Of a stretch of DNA of 64,000 nt, positions 63,906-64,000 are shown in pieces. Below the pieces are notes generated by a model, which had not been told where the DNA came from, ran no database searches, and worked only from the letters and a program-made list of their open reading frames with translations. The stretch is from positions 94,376 through 158,375 of the forward strand of contig JAJFHG010000059.1 of NCBI GenBank assembly GCA_021775735.1, written 5' to 3'. Origin of the DNA: Hyphomicrobiaceae bacterium. Lineage in GTDB: Bacteria; Pseudomonadota; Alphaproteobacteria; Rhizobiales; Hyphomicrobiaceae. The stretch's first letter is position 1. Every line of letters starts with the position of its first letter. Made by a program: the position numbers and the translations under genes.

Positions 63906-64000
63906 ATGCTCATCTATGTCCGAAAAACTGTGGCCTATCTGCTCGTCATTGCACTCATGGCGACGAGCATTAGCCGTGTTTTGGTCGCAGCCGAGCTTGC
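63906..64000 (+). CDS. Start of an exported protein gene, cut by window end
   Basis: The frame is open from the ATG at 63906 to the window end (about 31 codons). It begins MLIYVRKTVAYLLVIALMAT and continues SISRVLVAAEL, a signal peptide or membrane anchor. AAGGAG lies 12 bases upstream, a little far. It is downstream of the perfect MerR-type dyad, so it is probably metal-induced. Its identity cannot be given from this fragment. Confidence 0.55.
   Translation, partial: MLIYVRKTVAYLLVIALMATSISRVLVAAEL

Overview
The window is a chromosomal segment of an alphaproteobacterium, most likely a Hyphomicrobiales (Rhizobiales)-type organism of moderate GC content. The evidence is the ddl-ftsQ-ftsA-ftsZ-lpxC-bamD-ligA order, an FtsZ with a long C-terminal spacer, alpha-type SspB, a circularly permuted two-piece tmRNA, MutL with an endonuclease motif, and perfect CtrA-type boxes (TTAA-N7-TTAAC). 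No tRNA, rRNA, insertion sequence, prophage or CRISPR array was seen. Family names come from reading translated motifs, not from database searches.

Layout. 1-9.2 kb: division and envelope cluster (partial ddlB, ftsQ, ftsA, ftsZ, lpxC, bamD, ligA). 9.2-25.5 kb: housekeeping and membrane genes (tautomerase, aminopeptidase P, prmA, DUF3754 protein, membrane J-protein, bactofilin, UvrD helicase, ClC transporter, a giant AsmA protein, an anchored unknown). 25.7-28.8 kb: a ribbon-helix-helix protein, fumC, sspB and the tmRNA gene ssrA, all on the minus strand. 28.9-38.6 kb: K+ channel with a zinc ribbon, CPBP protease, then thyA-lipoprotein-folA-hflK-hflC-DUF2065-degP and psd-pssA. 38.6-42.1 kb: HerA-like ATPase, soluble histidine kinase with an upstream CtrA box, and a small conserved-looking protein. 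42.3-55.7 kb: a surface polysaccharide locus holding five glycosyltransferase-type enzymes, an acyltransferase-like protein, a Wzy-like polymerase, an initiating sugar-phosphate transferase, a Wzc-like co-polymerase with a degenerate ATPase site, a beta-barrel protein and a Wza-like export lipoprotein. 56-62.8 kb: 2-hydroxyacid dehydrogenase, patatin, tadA, an RsuA/RluB-type pseudouridine synthase, rsmD and mutL. 62.8-64 kb: an intergenic repeat patch and a probable metal-responsive locus with two MerR/CueR-type promoters, a DUF4396 membrane protein, a 27-residue Cys-containing secreted peptide and a truncated last gene.

How parts work together: SspB lies directly downstream of the tmRNA whose tagged products SspB-class adaptors deliver to ClpXP. 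HflK/HflC, DUF2065 and DegP form a membrane quality-control group. Psd and PssA are the two committed steps to phosphatidylethanolamine. The polysaccharide genes make a nearly complete Wzy-type assembly line in which no Wzx flippase was recognised. The least ordinary items are the metal-responsive mini-peptide locus, the Wzc-like protein lacking both the Walker A lysine and the C-terminal tyrosines, the lpxC leader with competing hairpins, and the CtrA boxes by the kinase and polysaccharide genes.
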